The translations under genes and the position numbers were made by a program. A DNA stretch of 64,000 bases from the NCBI GenBank assembly GCA_947311845.1, contig CAMZMU010000049.1, forward strand, positions 6,223,597 to 6,287,596, in the 5' to 3' direction. Below, in pieces: positions 39,635-52,500 of the stretch; the stretch's first letter is position 1; each line of letters starts with the position of its first letter. The notes beneath the pieces were generated by a model, which saw only the letters and a program-made list of their open reading frames with translations, was not told where the DNA came from and ran no database searches. Source of the stretch: Poa pratensis (Eukaryota; Streptophyta; Magnoliopsida; Poales; Poaceae).

Positions 39635-40420
39635 TCTTTGGGAAAGATCACCCGGGTCCCCCTGCCAACACGTGTCCCCTTTTTTCTGTTCAAATCCCGT
39701 TTTTGCTACCGCGTAGCAAATAATTGCCCGCTTTTGCTCCTATGTAGCAAAAAACGGTTCGTCCAGAAAATAGATTAGAAAAGACTGATTTCGCCGGCGA
39801 CCTCACCGGACTCGTCGGACCTCACCGGAGAGCTCACCGGAGATCCCGTAGCAAAAAAAATGTGCTATTGTAGCAAAATCGGTTTCGCCGGAGACATCGA
39901 CAGAGACCTCGTCGGAAACATCGTAGCAAAAACTTTATCCTATTGTAGCAAAACACATAACAATAATAGCAAAAAAAAATTGTTATATTGCAGCATTGCA
40001 GCATGCACACGCCGCCGGAGAAGGTCTCCGGCGAGAGTCTCCAGCGAAGTTGATTTTGCTACAATAGAACTTTTCTGTTGCTACAATAGCATAAACTTTT
40101 TGCTACCACGTCTCCGGCGAGGTCTCGGGTGAGGTCTCCGGCGATGTCTCCGGCGAGAGTCTCCGGTGAAGTGATTTTGCTACAATAGAACTTTTCTGTT
40201 GCTACAATAGCATAAACTTTTTGCTACCACGTATCCGGCGAGGTCTCCGGCGAGGCCAGAATTTTTCCCTTCATGTTTTGTGTACGAACCGTTTTTTGCT
40301 ACAATGCAGCAAAAGCGGGACGATTTGCAGCAAAAATCAGGAGTTTTATAGCAAAAGCGGGATTAGCCTATATTAGTGGACACGTGTCGGGCTGGCGACC
40401 CGGGGATCGGACGGAAAGCC
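39635..40420. mobile_element. inverted-repeat element with TAGCAAAA and CTCCGGCGAG words
   Basis: GATCACCCGGGTCCCCCTGCCAACACGTGTCC near the left edge matches, inverted, GGACACGTGTCGGGC...CCCGGGGATC near the right edge. The interior holds TTTGCTACAATAGAACTTTTC twice at a 121-bp period (40052 and 40173) and many TCTCCGGCGAG copies. No protein frame. It interrupts the homology between 39.1-39.6 kb and 23.7-24.1 kb, so it inserted after that duplication. The superfamily is unclear, perhaps MULE-like. Confidence 0.55.
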
Positions 40421-40927
40421 TAGTCCTGTCCCTTAACTTTTCTAACATTGAAAACGTCAACAAAACTACAATTAAGATATATACTACAGGACTTGAACGG
40501 GTCCAGTGCGAACACGTGCCCAACAGACACGACTTTGGCACGTGCTTACGTAATGAATCTGTTTTGCTACACCGATACTTGCATGCATGCAGCTACCTGT
40601 AGTAGTGTTATTTTTAACTGAAGCAGCTAATAGTCGTGTAGTAGTTAAATTTTTACGGGGGAAGGACTACTATACATGTTCAGTCCGTGACCTGGTGATG
40701 GTCTCTAATATGCGTGCAAATATGGGCAGCTAATTCCATCATCTAACCAACTAATTTATCGATTTGTTTTAACTAGACTGCCACCGACTGATTATATTAG
40801 ACGGAGCTGGGCCCAGGCAACCTGGCCATGGCCCGGGTCGCAGCGGAAAAACCTTCTTACCATCTACGAAAAGAAAAGTCTGGCCGGGGCGCAGCCCAGT
40901 GATGGCCTTCACGTAGTTACCCCACAA
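40421..40927. other. no gene recognised
   Basis: About 500 bp with no supported feature apart from the short resumed homology near 40447. Confidence 0.4.
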
Positions 40928-42671
40928 TGGTGTCAGAAAACAGTTGCTAGCCCCTTCGCGTGGTACCTGCGTGAAAAGTAAATGGGTTAGGTTGAGACTC
41001 CAAGTGCAGAGTGTATGTAGTAGTGGAAGACAGTTTTCCCCACGAGGGGTGACTCGAGGGTTTAATATCGAACTCTCGGGGAACCAGTATTTCAGGTGTT
41101 ATCTCCTTATCCTTCTCTTGAGAACCTGCAACAAAATAAATTGTTTTGTGCCCTCAACCTCACCAAGTGGTTGTCAAGCACAAGGTGTGAGAATGATAAT
41201 AAAATAAATATGCAAACAGTAGTAAATATGCAATGATGGTAAAATAAATATGCAAGGATGTGGTAATGATAAATGATATTTTTGGTTTTTTATGATGAAT
41301 GCAAGATGTAAAAGTGTTTTTGTATTTTCGGATTTAATAATGGCAGCAAACAAAAGTGGTGATAAAAGTGTTGGAAAGGTGTTTCTTATGATTAAAAATG
41401 GACCGGGGTTCATGGTTTCACAAATGCACTCTCTCTTGATAACGTGGTAGACAATGGAACACTAAAATTAACATGTAAGATGGCAAGACATGGTTTGACA
41501 AGTTATTAATAATATGGGCATCACGTCCTAACATAGAGATCTCAAGTATAAGTTGTTCTCTCTCTTATGCTCCACCAAGATGCGAACTAAATCATAACAC
41601 CTTAGTAATTAAGATAAATCAGAGCATAGCAATAAGTTCAATGACATGAAGTTAAAATAAGAACATGCTAGATCTAGTCATGGAGGTAGTGGCCAAGGTC
41701 ACATCCACTCTCCGGTAGCATGGTATTTTTGTTTATCCCTAGTGAGGCAACAAAGTAAGGTAGAAAACCCAAGTGGATCGCAGAACTATCTGTCACGTTC
41801 ACTGCACTAGCCACCCCCGTTACTCCAACTAATGCACACGTTCCCCCTCACATGCTCTCATAAACATGCTTGATCATGACAAGTAAATAAGAACGGGGTA
41901 CATAATATGCATCTACTTTCATAACTGAAACAAAACCATTGCAATCTCAAACATGTATTAACTCATAATAAAGATCCACCACAAAGGAATTACATAGATG
42001 ACCGTAATCATGTTCAGCAGCTCATACGGTACTAATTAGTGAAGCTCATAGAGAGGAGAGATACATAAGTTACTTCCACAAACCCATAGTCCAGGGGTGG
42101 ACTACTCCCTCTTCATCATGGTGTCGGTGGAGATGTTGTTGGAGGGAAGGAGACCACCCGGCAGCGCCCCGCCGGAGTTTTCCCCCTCCAATCTTCAGCT
42201 CCAGGTCTCTGTTTCGTGGTTTCTGTGTTTCGGCGGCGCTCCCTTTCGCGAAAGCCCTGGGGGGTCTATATATAGTCGTTTTTAGGTCAAGACGAAGCTT
42301 CGGGAAGAAAGATCGACGGCAGCGGAGGCCCGAGGGCCATGGTGGGTCCCACGCGGTCAGGGAATCTGGCCGCGTGGGCCCACCCCTTTCGGCCTTCTGG
42401 TCTCCGTTTCTTCGATTCCTTTGCGCCTACGTTTCGTTCCTTCCAAAAAAGTGATCCCCGTAAAATTCAGGTCATTTGGACGTCGTTTGGGTCCCTGAAA
42501 CAAAAATATAGAAAAAGGGGTTTTCTGACAGCGCAGGGTTAATTCCAGAAAAATGGGGAAGTTGTTAATTATCCCCAAAACTCAATATAAATCATGAATA
42601 TAACCCTTATATGATGCAAATAACATGTAATAAAATGTAAAGTTCATGTATGCATTTTACATGCATCAACA
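40928..42671 (-). repeat. 3' LTR of the Athila-type element
   Basis: The 1744-bp LTR runs TGTTGATGCATG...TGACACCA on the minus strand, just after the polypurine tract. A TATATATAG box on the minus strand near 42270, in GACTATATATAGACCCC, marks the promoter. Confidence 0.65.
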
Positions 42672-42684
42672 TCCCCAAGCTTAA
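42672..42684 (-). other. polypurine tract
   Basis: TAAGCTTGGGGAT on the minus strand directly precedes the LTR start; a second AAGCTTGGGGATG copy is at about 44382-44394. Plus-strand cDNA priming site in this retroelement class. Confidence 0.55.
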
Positions 42685-45054
42685 CCCATGCTCGTCCCGA
42701 GTATGAAGGTGATAAAACTAACATGGACTTTGCATTTTAATACTATCAATGGATATCAAAGGTGATTACTATTGCTACATAAGTCAAATGATTCATTCTT
42801 CAAAGGAATAACAATATGCAAGATAAATTATGAAGTGATATCAAATACTCAATGTAAAGATGTTCAATGATAAATTCACAAAGTGTAACATAGAAGAAAG
42901 TACTATGGACCAAATGTATGCATAATGAAAAGTAAAAACATCCTATGGTGGTCATAGAGTACTTCTTATGAAAACTGAATATAAAAGGTGGACACTTTGG
43001 ATAGATAAATAAGTAGAGGTAAAGCATGAATAAGTTTCATCTAACTTCCAAACACTTCTACTTAAGTTAATGCTTGCAATGTGGTAGTCATTGGTGTGGA
43101 GCTCTCATTACCCCTATCATAGCATCTTGAATGATTAATGTTTAAAGTGAAAGCAAATATGAGTGGTGTGCTTGACAATGTATTGGTTGAATGTCTCATG
43201 TCCCTTGAATACAAGTACCTACACCATGTGTTACTCACTTTGGTCCACAAAGTAAATTCAAATAAAGGTCATTGCAAGTAATAATAGTATCATCAAGAAC
43301 TGCACTGGGGTACCTCTTGCCCCTTGACATGAACAAGCCCATGTCAAAACAACAAGACAAACAGACAATGAACAATCTCAGCACTCTTTTATTTACTATG
43401 GGTATAGCTTTTTATTATGAGGTGCATCACTGAATGAACATTATGGTTATGCTGTAAATTTCCACCATGAATGATGCATGGCTTAGATTAGCGGCCCAGG
43501 CATTTCTCTAACCATTTATACAAACTCTTTGAACTTACTAAGTATCCACATTCATTTCACCCATGATAGGCATCCATAAACAAAAGTACATGACATCAAC
43601 TAAATATAAATAAGTGCAATGTTGAAAGCTTGCCATGTGACAGCACATATGGGCTAACTCCCAACCAAAACAATTGTCAAGCCCACAACTTCATAATTTT
43701 AATCACAATGGTTCATGCTTATTAAATGCAATAAAAGTAAATTGTGCATCAAGTTCGTGAGAGCTTTTAACCAATTTTTCCCATGACAATCAATAACATA
43801 AGCATTTAAATTCAGAAATGTAGATAACACAATATAACATGATAAACATACTTGGAATAGCATAAAGCTAATAGGTAGATATGGTGGACTCACTGGAAAA
43901 ACTTTGGTTGAAGGTGTTGGGAAACAAGCTTTTTACTTGTTGTAATTTTTGGGCTAGCAATAGGGAGAAAGTTGACCATCTAAATGCATGCATAAGTGTC
44001 CATAGAACTAATCAATCCATGTTAAACCAAGTAAAGTTAAAATTCAACATCTAAACATGGTAAAAGATAGCTCTTGACAACACACTTGCAAATTAACATT
44101 CATTCAAAGCACATGAATTATGCAACTATATGTATCTTTTAAAATCAACTCAAACATCCCTATCCCAATATATTTAATAGCATCCAACATAATTCAACCC
44201 AAACTTCCAGTAGCTCTCTCATATATAAATGATAGTGGTGGTCTTAAGAAAATAAAAATCAAACCGAAATAACAAAAAAAAAAAAAGACGCTCCAAGTTT
44301 ATACGATAAAGTGCTTTGATCGAAAAACAGAAGTTAGACGTGTGCAAACCGAGAGTGTGTTGGTCTAGTGGGGTTGTCTTGACATCCCCAAGCTTATGGT
44401 CTTCACCATCCTTGGATAGCTCTTGGTGCAGCTCCTCTAATCCCTGTGAAAAAACTTCAAAACACCGTTTCTCCCATTTCTTTTCTGTGGGGTGATATTA
44501 GTAGTGATAAACAAATAGGTTCCTTGCTGCATAAAATCCTTAGGCAAAAATTCATATGAATGTCCAGAGAGTATATAATGTTGTATGCCTACTCATAAAC
44601 TCAATTGAATCAAAAAGATTCAAGCAAAAAGCTCAAAGAATGCATCAAACAATATCAAGACAGAATCTGTCCAGAAAAACAGCAGCAGCAAAACGCATTT
44701 TTCTACCCTACTTAAACTCGTCAGAAAAATCTGCAAAAATCACGTGTGCAGAGGATGAAAAGTTGAAGCTACAGTTCAAATTACAGCTCAATCGGAGTTA
44801 CAGATAAAAAATGAAAAATCAAACCGTGCACAGACTTCGTGCAGGCAGAAAACTCTCCGAAAATGAATAGCAACTTTTCAAACCCAAAATAGGTAAAACT
44901 TGGTTCTTTATTAAAAATCCCAGAAACAAAACTAACAAACTACTCTCTTGTTACAGCAAGAGGACTCAAAGAAAATCTCAAACAAAAACAACCGGGTTGC
45001 CTCCCGTAAAGCGCTTTCTTTATAGCCATATAGCTAGGCTTACTTACTTGATAA
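42685..45054. other. non-coding internal region of the Athila-type element
   Basis: About 2.4 kb of A-rich sequence with no recognisable domain. GCGCTTTACGGGAGGCAACCC (minus strand, 44995-45015) lies just after the protease piece and is a phrase often seen in this group of Triticeae elements. Confidence 0.5.
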
Positions 45055-45444
45055 TCAAAGGGGACGTAGCTCATGAGGGAGCTTGAACCTTGGTGTGTCC
45101 CTCTTCCTTGGGAAGTGTTCCATGCTCTTCTTGTGTGGAAACTGAAACTTCACATTCCCTTCCTTTGAATCAATAATGGCACCTGTAGTACGAAGAAAAG
45201 GTCTTCCCAAAATAATAGGACTAGAGGTTTTATTCCCCATGTCCATGATTAGAAAATCAACAGGCACAAAAGTCATGTGTAACTCTACCATAACATCACT
45301 TACTTTTCCTAGAGCATGTCTAATGGAATCATCAGCAAGTGCAAGTTCAATAGAGCATTTCTCAATATTTTTAAGTTCAAGGACTTCATATAGTTCTTTA
45401 GATAATATAGAGACACTAGATCCTAGATCTAAAATGTTCCCCAC
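45055..45444 (-). pseudogene. retroviral-type aspartic protease fragment
   Basis: The frame opens at ILDLGSSVSILSKELYEVLE, where DLGSS corresponds to the D-T/L-G-S active site. It continues through VDFLIMDMGNKTSSPIILGR and PFLRTTGAIIDSKEGNVKF, ending at LPHELRPL. ILGRPFLRT is the flap-proximal signature of Athila-type proteases. The gag N-terminal side and all of RT are missing, so it is a remnant. The frame itself has no stop over 130 codons. Confidence 0.8.
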
Positions 45445-46118
45445 CCTCCCGCCGCCGGAGCAGCCGCCGGAGGGCGGGGAATCACGCGAATCGCCGGCGG
45501 CGAGGTGGGAGCAGAAGGGGAGCTCAGAAAATCGCCTCTCTCGTTACTATGCGGGAGGGAGGGGACCGGTCCAAGGTCGGTCTGTCATTGCACCAGCAGT
45601 ATGTTATCACTTGTTTTTCATTAAGCTTCTTAGAGTATCTTTGTCCTTCTACAACCAATTTGTACGAAGCACTGAACTGACGATGTTTAATTAGTGTATG
45701 AGGAAAGCGTCATGAATAATGAATCTCCATAGACAACAACACCGTCAGCAACAGTACAACGCGATTCTGAAAAAGCACCGCTTCTTAGGTCAGATGAAAT
45801 AAAAAATACAGATAAATGTTTCAAAAAGAAGCTACAAAATGTAAATATTACTACAATTCCTGATCATTAGAGTTGTGACATTCTGATATACATGAACCAT
45901 CTCATCACTTTGTTGTTATGCAATTTGATAATTCCAGAAACTTAACCAGCAATACAAAAAATTGCAGTAAGTGTCAGATCATGGTGGTATTTTTGCAGGA
46001 ATGATTTATTCCAATACCAGATATTTGTATATCTTCGAAAGACAATCCCTACGTAGTGCAAGTTCTTAAGAAGTATACAAATATCCAACATCTCCAAATC
46101 AGTTCAACAATACCAGAT
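45445..46118. other. no gene recognised
   Basis: The first 140 bp are GC-rich (CCGCCGGAGCAGCCGCCGG) and end at the junction with the truncated Athila element. The rest is AT-rich and featureless. Confidence 0.4.
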
Positions 46119-46207
46119 ATTTCAACAATTGGAGTATGTATTTCAACAATACGGGCTGAAGACCAACATCTCCAAATCAATTAAATACATACTCCAATTG
46201 TTGAAAT
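46119..46207. repeat. 25-bp perfect inverted repeat with local rearranged copies
   Basis: Arms 46119-46143 and 46183-46207 (core CAACAATTGGAGTATGTA) are exact complements with a 39-bp spacer. CCAACATCTCCAAATCA is also duplicated (46086 and 46164), and AGTGCAAGTTCTT occurs near 46057 and 46236. The block looks like a foldback or replication-slippage scar. Confidence 0.85.
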
Positions 46208-47494
46208 GGGCCATATTAATGTTGAGTAGTCTTAAGAAGTGCAAGTTCTTCGAGGCATTAACACAAATACATAGTGACTGATGAAGAGAGAGAATTGACA
46301 GAGATATGAATCGAGAATGTACCAGATCTTGGTGAGTTCCCTAAAAGAGAGAGCATGTGAGGAAAGAAAGGAGATAGGCACATGTGGATGGTGTCGGAGG
46401 TGAAATTCGTATTTGTTTTCACACCTGCTGATTGGCAACCACCTGCAAGATGAGCACACCGTGCCATAGTTCAGGAATTGGATATCGAGTACAAGCATCT
46501 GACGAGTTCTTCATCGAATGTAAAGCACAGACAAAATACTGTCAAATTAGAGAGGGCGAAATGCAGGTCTCTTCCGGTGGTCGCGCCCCTCTCCTACTGT
46601 TTCGGCTTCCTTTCCGCTACCCCTTCAAGGAAGTCATCGACCGCCACCATATCCAGCTTAAAGATCAGACGCCTATTAGATCCCAAATCATAACAACACA
46701 ACACAACACGGGCACGCCGTCTAGCTACAAATCCGATACCGGATACCCTCAATGAAGACAAGCGAGAAACTACATTGAAAGCAATATGCGTACCGAGATG
46801 TGCAGCCGGAAGATGCTTCTCCGCATCACCAGCGTCACCGCGGATCGCGCAGTCTAAGCACGCCATCGACGACCGACATGATGGTCTATATCAACGGCTA
46901 GACTTAGCCAATGCCTGCAACGGCTGACCGCGCGTCCATCTCCTCCCCCGCACGCCATTAACATCCACGGGTGCAAGCCGGCGGCGTCGTGGCATGGGTG
47001 CGAGGTCAGGTGCGCCGAGGAAGCAGGACAGCAGGGCTCGGATCAGGCAGCGTCGCATGGAGAGGCGGCGACGGGGGTCAGGCAGCGGAGCGGATCGGCG
47101 GTGGCTCGCGTTGAAAGGCGGCGGCGAGGCAGGGGTTGAAAGGATGGGCCGATAGGACGTGGGAGGCAGTTTATCCTTCCGCCTAGAAATTTTCGTCCAC
47201 TCGGCCACGGTCCGCTCAGTGTAATTGCTAAGTGCACCCATGTATACTGAGCGGGTGGCTGTAGTAGTGGAGATAATATTTTTCTATACATTGGCTTTAA
47301 ATATTTCAAATTTTACCCGCTATGGCTATGCCACATGCATCATCCATTCATCCTTGATGCCAATAGGATTACAAGCTAACCAACAAGATCTTACTTCACA
47401 CCACACGAGAGAACATAATCCCCTCTCTCTGCCCCATGGTGCCAGACCAACAACCCGACCTGAAGACGATGGAGAGGAACTAGTGATCTGAAGG
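46208..47494. other. no gene recognised
   Basis: Mixed sequence with a GC-rich part at 46900-47170. Arg-rich frames on the minus strand there lack any domain, conserved start or splice structure. I would not call a gene. Confidence 0.4.
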
Positions 47495-47497
47495 TAA

Positions 47498-48602
47498 GGA
47501 TGACTCCAACGGGGCGACCCATCGAGTCCGTTTGGGAAAATCTTGACCCAACGGGGCGACGCATACAGACATGGGTCCGTTTTTCTGTCCGTTTTGTGTC
47601 CGGGCCGACGCATTCCTGGCCTAAAATTGGGTCCAGTTTGCGTCGTGTACGGACAGAAACGGAGCAAAAGAGCGTCCGCCGAGTCCGCGCACGTCCTCCC
47701 CTGTCGGCGTGCTGCCCCACATGGCAGCCACACAAATCTCTCTCTCCTCCTCCCACCTACCCCACTCTTCTCTCTCCTAGAAAATTCCCCACCGCATCGA
47801 AGCCGTCGCCCCGCCGTAGTCGAGAGACACCACCGCGAGCAGCAGGCCAAGCGCCGCCGCGCACCACCAGATCGGGCCGGAGACGACAGCAACCTCGCGG
47901 CGGCGGTGGGCAGTTGCATCCCGGAGCTCACATCCCATCTTTTGCATCGCGTTTGTCGGCGGCGGCCATGGCGCACTCGACCTCTACAACCGGCTCGCCT
48001 ACGAGCGAGCTTCGCGCTACTCCACGGCAAGCGCGACGAGCGCCGGCCGCCCGGCCCTCGGGAGAGACGGAGGACGGCATCAGCCTCGGCACCCGCTCGA
48101 GCCCTCCGCCTCCTGAAACGATTCGGCTGACCAGCCATGCCTCCGTGCGAGCTCGTGGCCTCCGCGCGGCCGCCTAACGCTCTCTGCTGACCGCCTGGAG
48201 GAGACTGAGGTGCACGCGGGCGTCTCCGCCACCGGCTGCAGAAGGAGCGGCAGCAGCACGCCGCTCGCACAAGCAGCAGCAGCAGCTCGCCATGGTCAGG
48301 TGCTGTACCTGTACTAGTCTTAGTCTGCATCCTGCTCCATGTTCTGGCTAATCTTTGCTGATCTTTGTTCGTGCTTGGATCTAGCAGGCGCATGCCATCT
48401 TGGCTAATCGATGGAGGCATGGAGAGCGCGGCCGCGTCTCCGCCGTGTGAGGCGATGAGTACTAGTGTCCGTCAAAATGCGTCGTGTCTGCCGTTGGGTT
48501 CACTCTCATTTGCGTCGTGGTCCTCCCCTGTCCGCCCGGCCGGACCGCGACGCAAACGGACCGAATCTGGTATCCGTTTGCGTCGCACCGTTGGAGTCAT
48601 CC
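47498..48602. mobile_element. PIF/Harbinger-like non-autonomous element
   Basis: GGATGACTCCAACGGGGCGAC at the left matches the inverse of GTCGCACCGTTGGAGTCATCC at the right (20 of 21). TAA flanks both sides (47495-47497 and 48603-48605), the target preference of Harbinger. The 1.1-kb interior is CpG-rich and has CGTCCGTTT/AAACGGAC words near both ends. Long frames on both strands reflect GC content; none shows a transposase. Confidence 0.8.
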
Positions 48603-48605
48603 TAA

Positions 48606-48829
48606 TGGCTAAGATTTATTTTTTTTCGCTCTTTGTGTGGCACTTATTAGGCAGTGTCCAGTAAGGATGATTTATTTGTGTTAAACAAATTTAACAAAAA
48701 CTTTTAAAAGAAGAATTAAAATAAAGCAAGGACGAAAGCGGTTAATTTGTATACGCTTTCGAAGTGAAGATACGGCTGCCGTTTCCTGCTCTTCCTCCGC
48801 TGCTCCAGCGAGCCGAGCGTCTGTTGACC
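48606..48829. other. no feature recognised
   Basis: Short AT-rich stretch between the Harbinger-like element and the duplicated WAK block. Confidence 0.4.
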
Positions 48830-49554
48830 CAAGTGGCTGCTCCGGCTAGTCTCCGACGCCGCCGCCGTGCCGAGGTGTCGACCGAACGGACGGCGCCCTG
48901 GTTCCCTCGCGTTCCGGAAGTAAGGGATGGGTCAGCGCGGCTCGGCGATGGGTGGTAGGCGGCTGATCTGGTGAATTCGGACCAGTTCGCCGCGACGCCG
49001 GCTAGTCAGTCTGCTCGCCGCCGGCCCACGATTGGATCGGCAGAGCGGATATGTGGCAGGCAGCGCTCCATTCCCCACATAGCACAGGTAAATTTTGATT
49101 AAGTTCTGGAACTAATAAAACCTGTAGTATGCTTTGGTATAACTGAATACACCTTCAGAGTTCAGAACCTGAACATTTCTGCGGCCACAACAAAAAATTA
49201 AATGTCCCAAACAAGAGCTTGATGCACACACGTGATCAAATTATGCACATATTTTTACATGTTGCATACAGCATACTCACGATGCCTTTTGTGGCGATTT
49301 CTACGGCAGCACGCCAAATCAAATGTTAGGGTCAGTGCTCCCGTAAACCGTATGAGAACATTTCTATGGCCAGAACGAACAAAGAAAATAGCCAAAACAA
49401 GAGCTAGATGGATACACATGATCAGATTATGCACCTATGTTTACATGTTGCATACTGGTGTATGCTAGACCGGTTTAACTTTTTACAATATCGGGTGAAT
49501 TGGTATTGCACACTGGAAACAAAATAATTATATATGCAAACGAAATGACAAACA
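48830..49554. repeat. 3' flank of the first WAK copy, duplicated at 54880-55550
   Basis: Long shared stretches with the second copy include GACGCCGGCTAGTCAGTCT, GCTCCATTCCCCACATAGCA and CCTGTAGTATGCTTTGGTAT. The duplication therefore extends about 0.7 kb past the stop codon. The first copy has an extra insert of about 110 bp relative to the second near 49300-49430, where a GAGCTAGATGGATACACA phrase recurs. Confidence 0.8.
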
Positions 49555-52500
49555 TTATCTCGCAAGATCTTCGACTAGTTCGGACATATCGATGGTCCCG
49601 TGTGTCATCTCATCGAAAGGGACAACAACTGAAGATGACCCTCTGTTGTTTTCTGCATAGCGATTGTTCTCACTTTTAGAAAGAAGGGTTTCGCGCGGAC
49701 AGTTGTTCTCATGAGCACTAGTTCCGTCAGATTGGAGTCTCGTCATCATGTGTAGCCTCTCTGCAACTTCCTTCATCGTTGGCCTGTCATCTCCCCTTGG
49801 GCTAAGGCAGTGCACTGCAAGTTCGGTCATGTTCTCGAGCACCCCCAGACCTGCATCTTCTATAATTTCAGGGTCCAACATAGTGTGGTGCTTCTTCTTG
49901 TGAAACTTCAAGGGAAAACTGTAAGACAATGACTGCTTTTCATTGAAGTTGTCCTTATATATAGCCCTCTTTCTTGTCATTAGCTCCAGGAGAACCACTC
50001 CGAAGCTGTATACATCACTTTTGTCCGTGAGACAATGGCTGATAAAGCTTTCGGGGTCAAGGTAGCCGAGTGTACCGTGTACAAACAAGATGAATTCACT
50101 TTCATCCATGGACTTCAGTGTTGATGCTCCGAAATCTGCAACCTTTGCGTTGAGCTGATCATCCAACAAAATGTTTGCAGATTTGACATCCCCATGTAAG
50201 ATTGTGCGGAATGTTGATGAATGTAAGTAAGCTAGAGCTTCTGCTGATTGTGTAGCCATCTTTAGGCGAAGATTCAATGGGATTGGTGATCTTCTACGGT
50301 CAGCACTGTGAATAAATTCAGATAATGTACCACGGGAGGCAAACTCGTAGACCAACATCGGGACATCTACATCCAGACAACAGCCTATTAACCTCACAAT
50401 GTTCCGGTGGTTGATTTGTGACAAGATTATTATCTCATTAACAAATTCTTCCCTGCAATCATCATTGATTACTTTGGACTTCTTTATGGCTACCTCCTTT
50501 TGATCATCTAAAGTTCCTTTGTAGACCATTCCCTGACCACCACATCCAATAACTCGATCTTCATTGTAGTTGTCAGTGGCTCTCTTTATCTCTTTCTCTG
50601 TAAGTATGCGAATTGTGTCCACCTGCCTTGATCTCATCTCATCATATAATTGGAGACCTCCATTTTGTTTGAAATACTCATCTTTCTCCATCTTGTGCCT
50701 TTTTCTTTGAAATTGCATGAGCAACAAGCATGCCGAGGCTATCACCACAGTTGCAGAAACACTGAGACTGAGTCCTGCAAAAATAAGTTTCTTTTTGAAA
50801 AACTGGTGCCAATAATTTCTGTTATAAATTTGGACCTACAGCTTTCTTTCAATTCTAATTTTGTTACTTCCTGTTTTCTTACTATTGCATGAGTGTCTGT
50901 TCTTACAATACACATCTTAATGTAGATGAAAGTATGGAATATATGTCAATTATTTAATTGACTCATCTTACCAATAACCAAGTTTTTAGCCGTAGAATGC
51001 CGAGATTGGCATCCAAAATTTGTACCATCATTTTCTGTGCCTCTCTTGCAATTGCATAAGTAGCTTCCCGGTGTGTTCTGGCAGATCCCATTTCTGCACG
51101 GATACAAAATTTCATACTTGGGGTCTTGCTTCTGCAATGCACACTCGTCTCTGTCTGAAGACATTAATGAAAGCACTTAGAAGTGTTAAACTAAACATGA
51201 TAAATACACGGAAATTCACTTTGGCACCCAAGCTCATATGCTCCTGCCTGATTAAAAATATTAAAGAAATGATAAAACATTTCAATTCTGAAAACATTGG
51301 AGGCAAACATATGCAATTTTTATACATACATGCAACTTTTCGTGATGAAACGATACCCCTCATGGAAGTTTAGAATGAATCAGTTGCCAAAATGGAATTT
51401 TAAAATGTAGTTTCCAGAGCACTGATTTGGTTTTTTTTCCGCGTAGAGCAGCACAAATGTCATTTCATCATGAAACTTTGCACGTATGTAGAACACTTGC
51501 ATATGTTTGTCTCCAAATGTTTTCAGAAATTTTGAAATGTTTTACTATTTTCTTTATTTTATATAATCAAGTAGGAGCATATGTGCTCGGGAGCCAAAAC
51601 GCCTCTCCCCGTGATTTTATTTATTATGTTACCCTTTTTCCTACACAAACTACTTCGAGAAACCTACCAATTAGAGAAACAATACAAACCTACCAAAAAA
51701 ACTAATTACTAGAATCGCCACCCTTTTTGGGTGGCTTCCCCTGCTTGTGCGAGTGAGCTATTATAATATTTATCAGCTGAAGAAACGTTCAACAAGTAAC
51801 AAAATATAGTAGGGAATTCACTTCGCACAAATGGGAGAACTGTTGGGTATCATGCATTTTTTCTCCCCATATGTTTGGGAAAGCCTCCATTTGCACATAT
51901 GGGGAAGACAAATGGGGGAAACGGTTGGATTTGCCCTAATGCTGCAAATTTCCTATTCATAATTTCTTTTAAATAAATATTGCATCACTAATTGAAGATA
52001 CATCGGTAAATTATTAACTTATAGTTAGCTGTTTGAAACTTGTGGTTGCACAACGTGGCAAAAGTTAGAAGACTTATGTTGGTGTGTTGATACATAAGGT
52101 CAAATTCGAAACCCACCTATTGGTGAGTCTTCATATAAATTTTCATAAAGTGTATCTGGTTTAACGAACACTAGGATATGGTTAGAGTTTATCAGTTTCA
52201 AAGCATTATCTGTGAAAATCTGCACAAGTAAATTTGAGTAAACAATTAACCTTGACATCCGTTCTGAAGATAAGGATTGCCCTCGTATCCTCCGGAGCAC
52301 TTGCACAAGTATCCTGGACCATTGTTTGCGGCTACGCAAAAGCTATTTGCGCTGACACATGCATAGTCATTCGGTTTGTGTTTCCCCTTTTCTGGGCATG
52401 AGCCATTCCTGATGGCCCAGTCAGCAACGGTGCGGGCACCCTTGTTGGCTCGACCATTGATGAACCCAAGTGTGCCGTCGAGGTCCTGCTTGCTGAAGTT

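Larger units (their letters stand above)
40928..45444 (-). mobile_element. Athila-type gypsy element, truncated
   Basis: On the minus strand an aspartic protease fragment (45444-45055) is followed by about 2.4 kb of non-coding sequence, a polypurine tract, and an LTR (42671-40928). The protease and the AAGCTTGGGGATG tract resemble Athila-type elements such as Sabrina or WHAM of Triticeae; the family name is not proven. RT, RNase H and integrase are absent between protease and LTR, so the element is an internally deleted or LARD-like derivative. It breaks off at about 45445, where GC-rich unrelated sequence begins. Confidence 0.7.

Noticed and set aside
40928..42671. LTR pair with the sequence at 25439-35505
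   Set aside because: The two LTR-like sequences differ in ends, promoter and motifs; they are unrelated families.
47326..48420. A 364-codon minus-strand frame in the Harbinger-like element
   Set aside because: It crosses the left end of the transposon, is Arg-rich from GC content, and has no recognisable motif.
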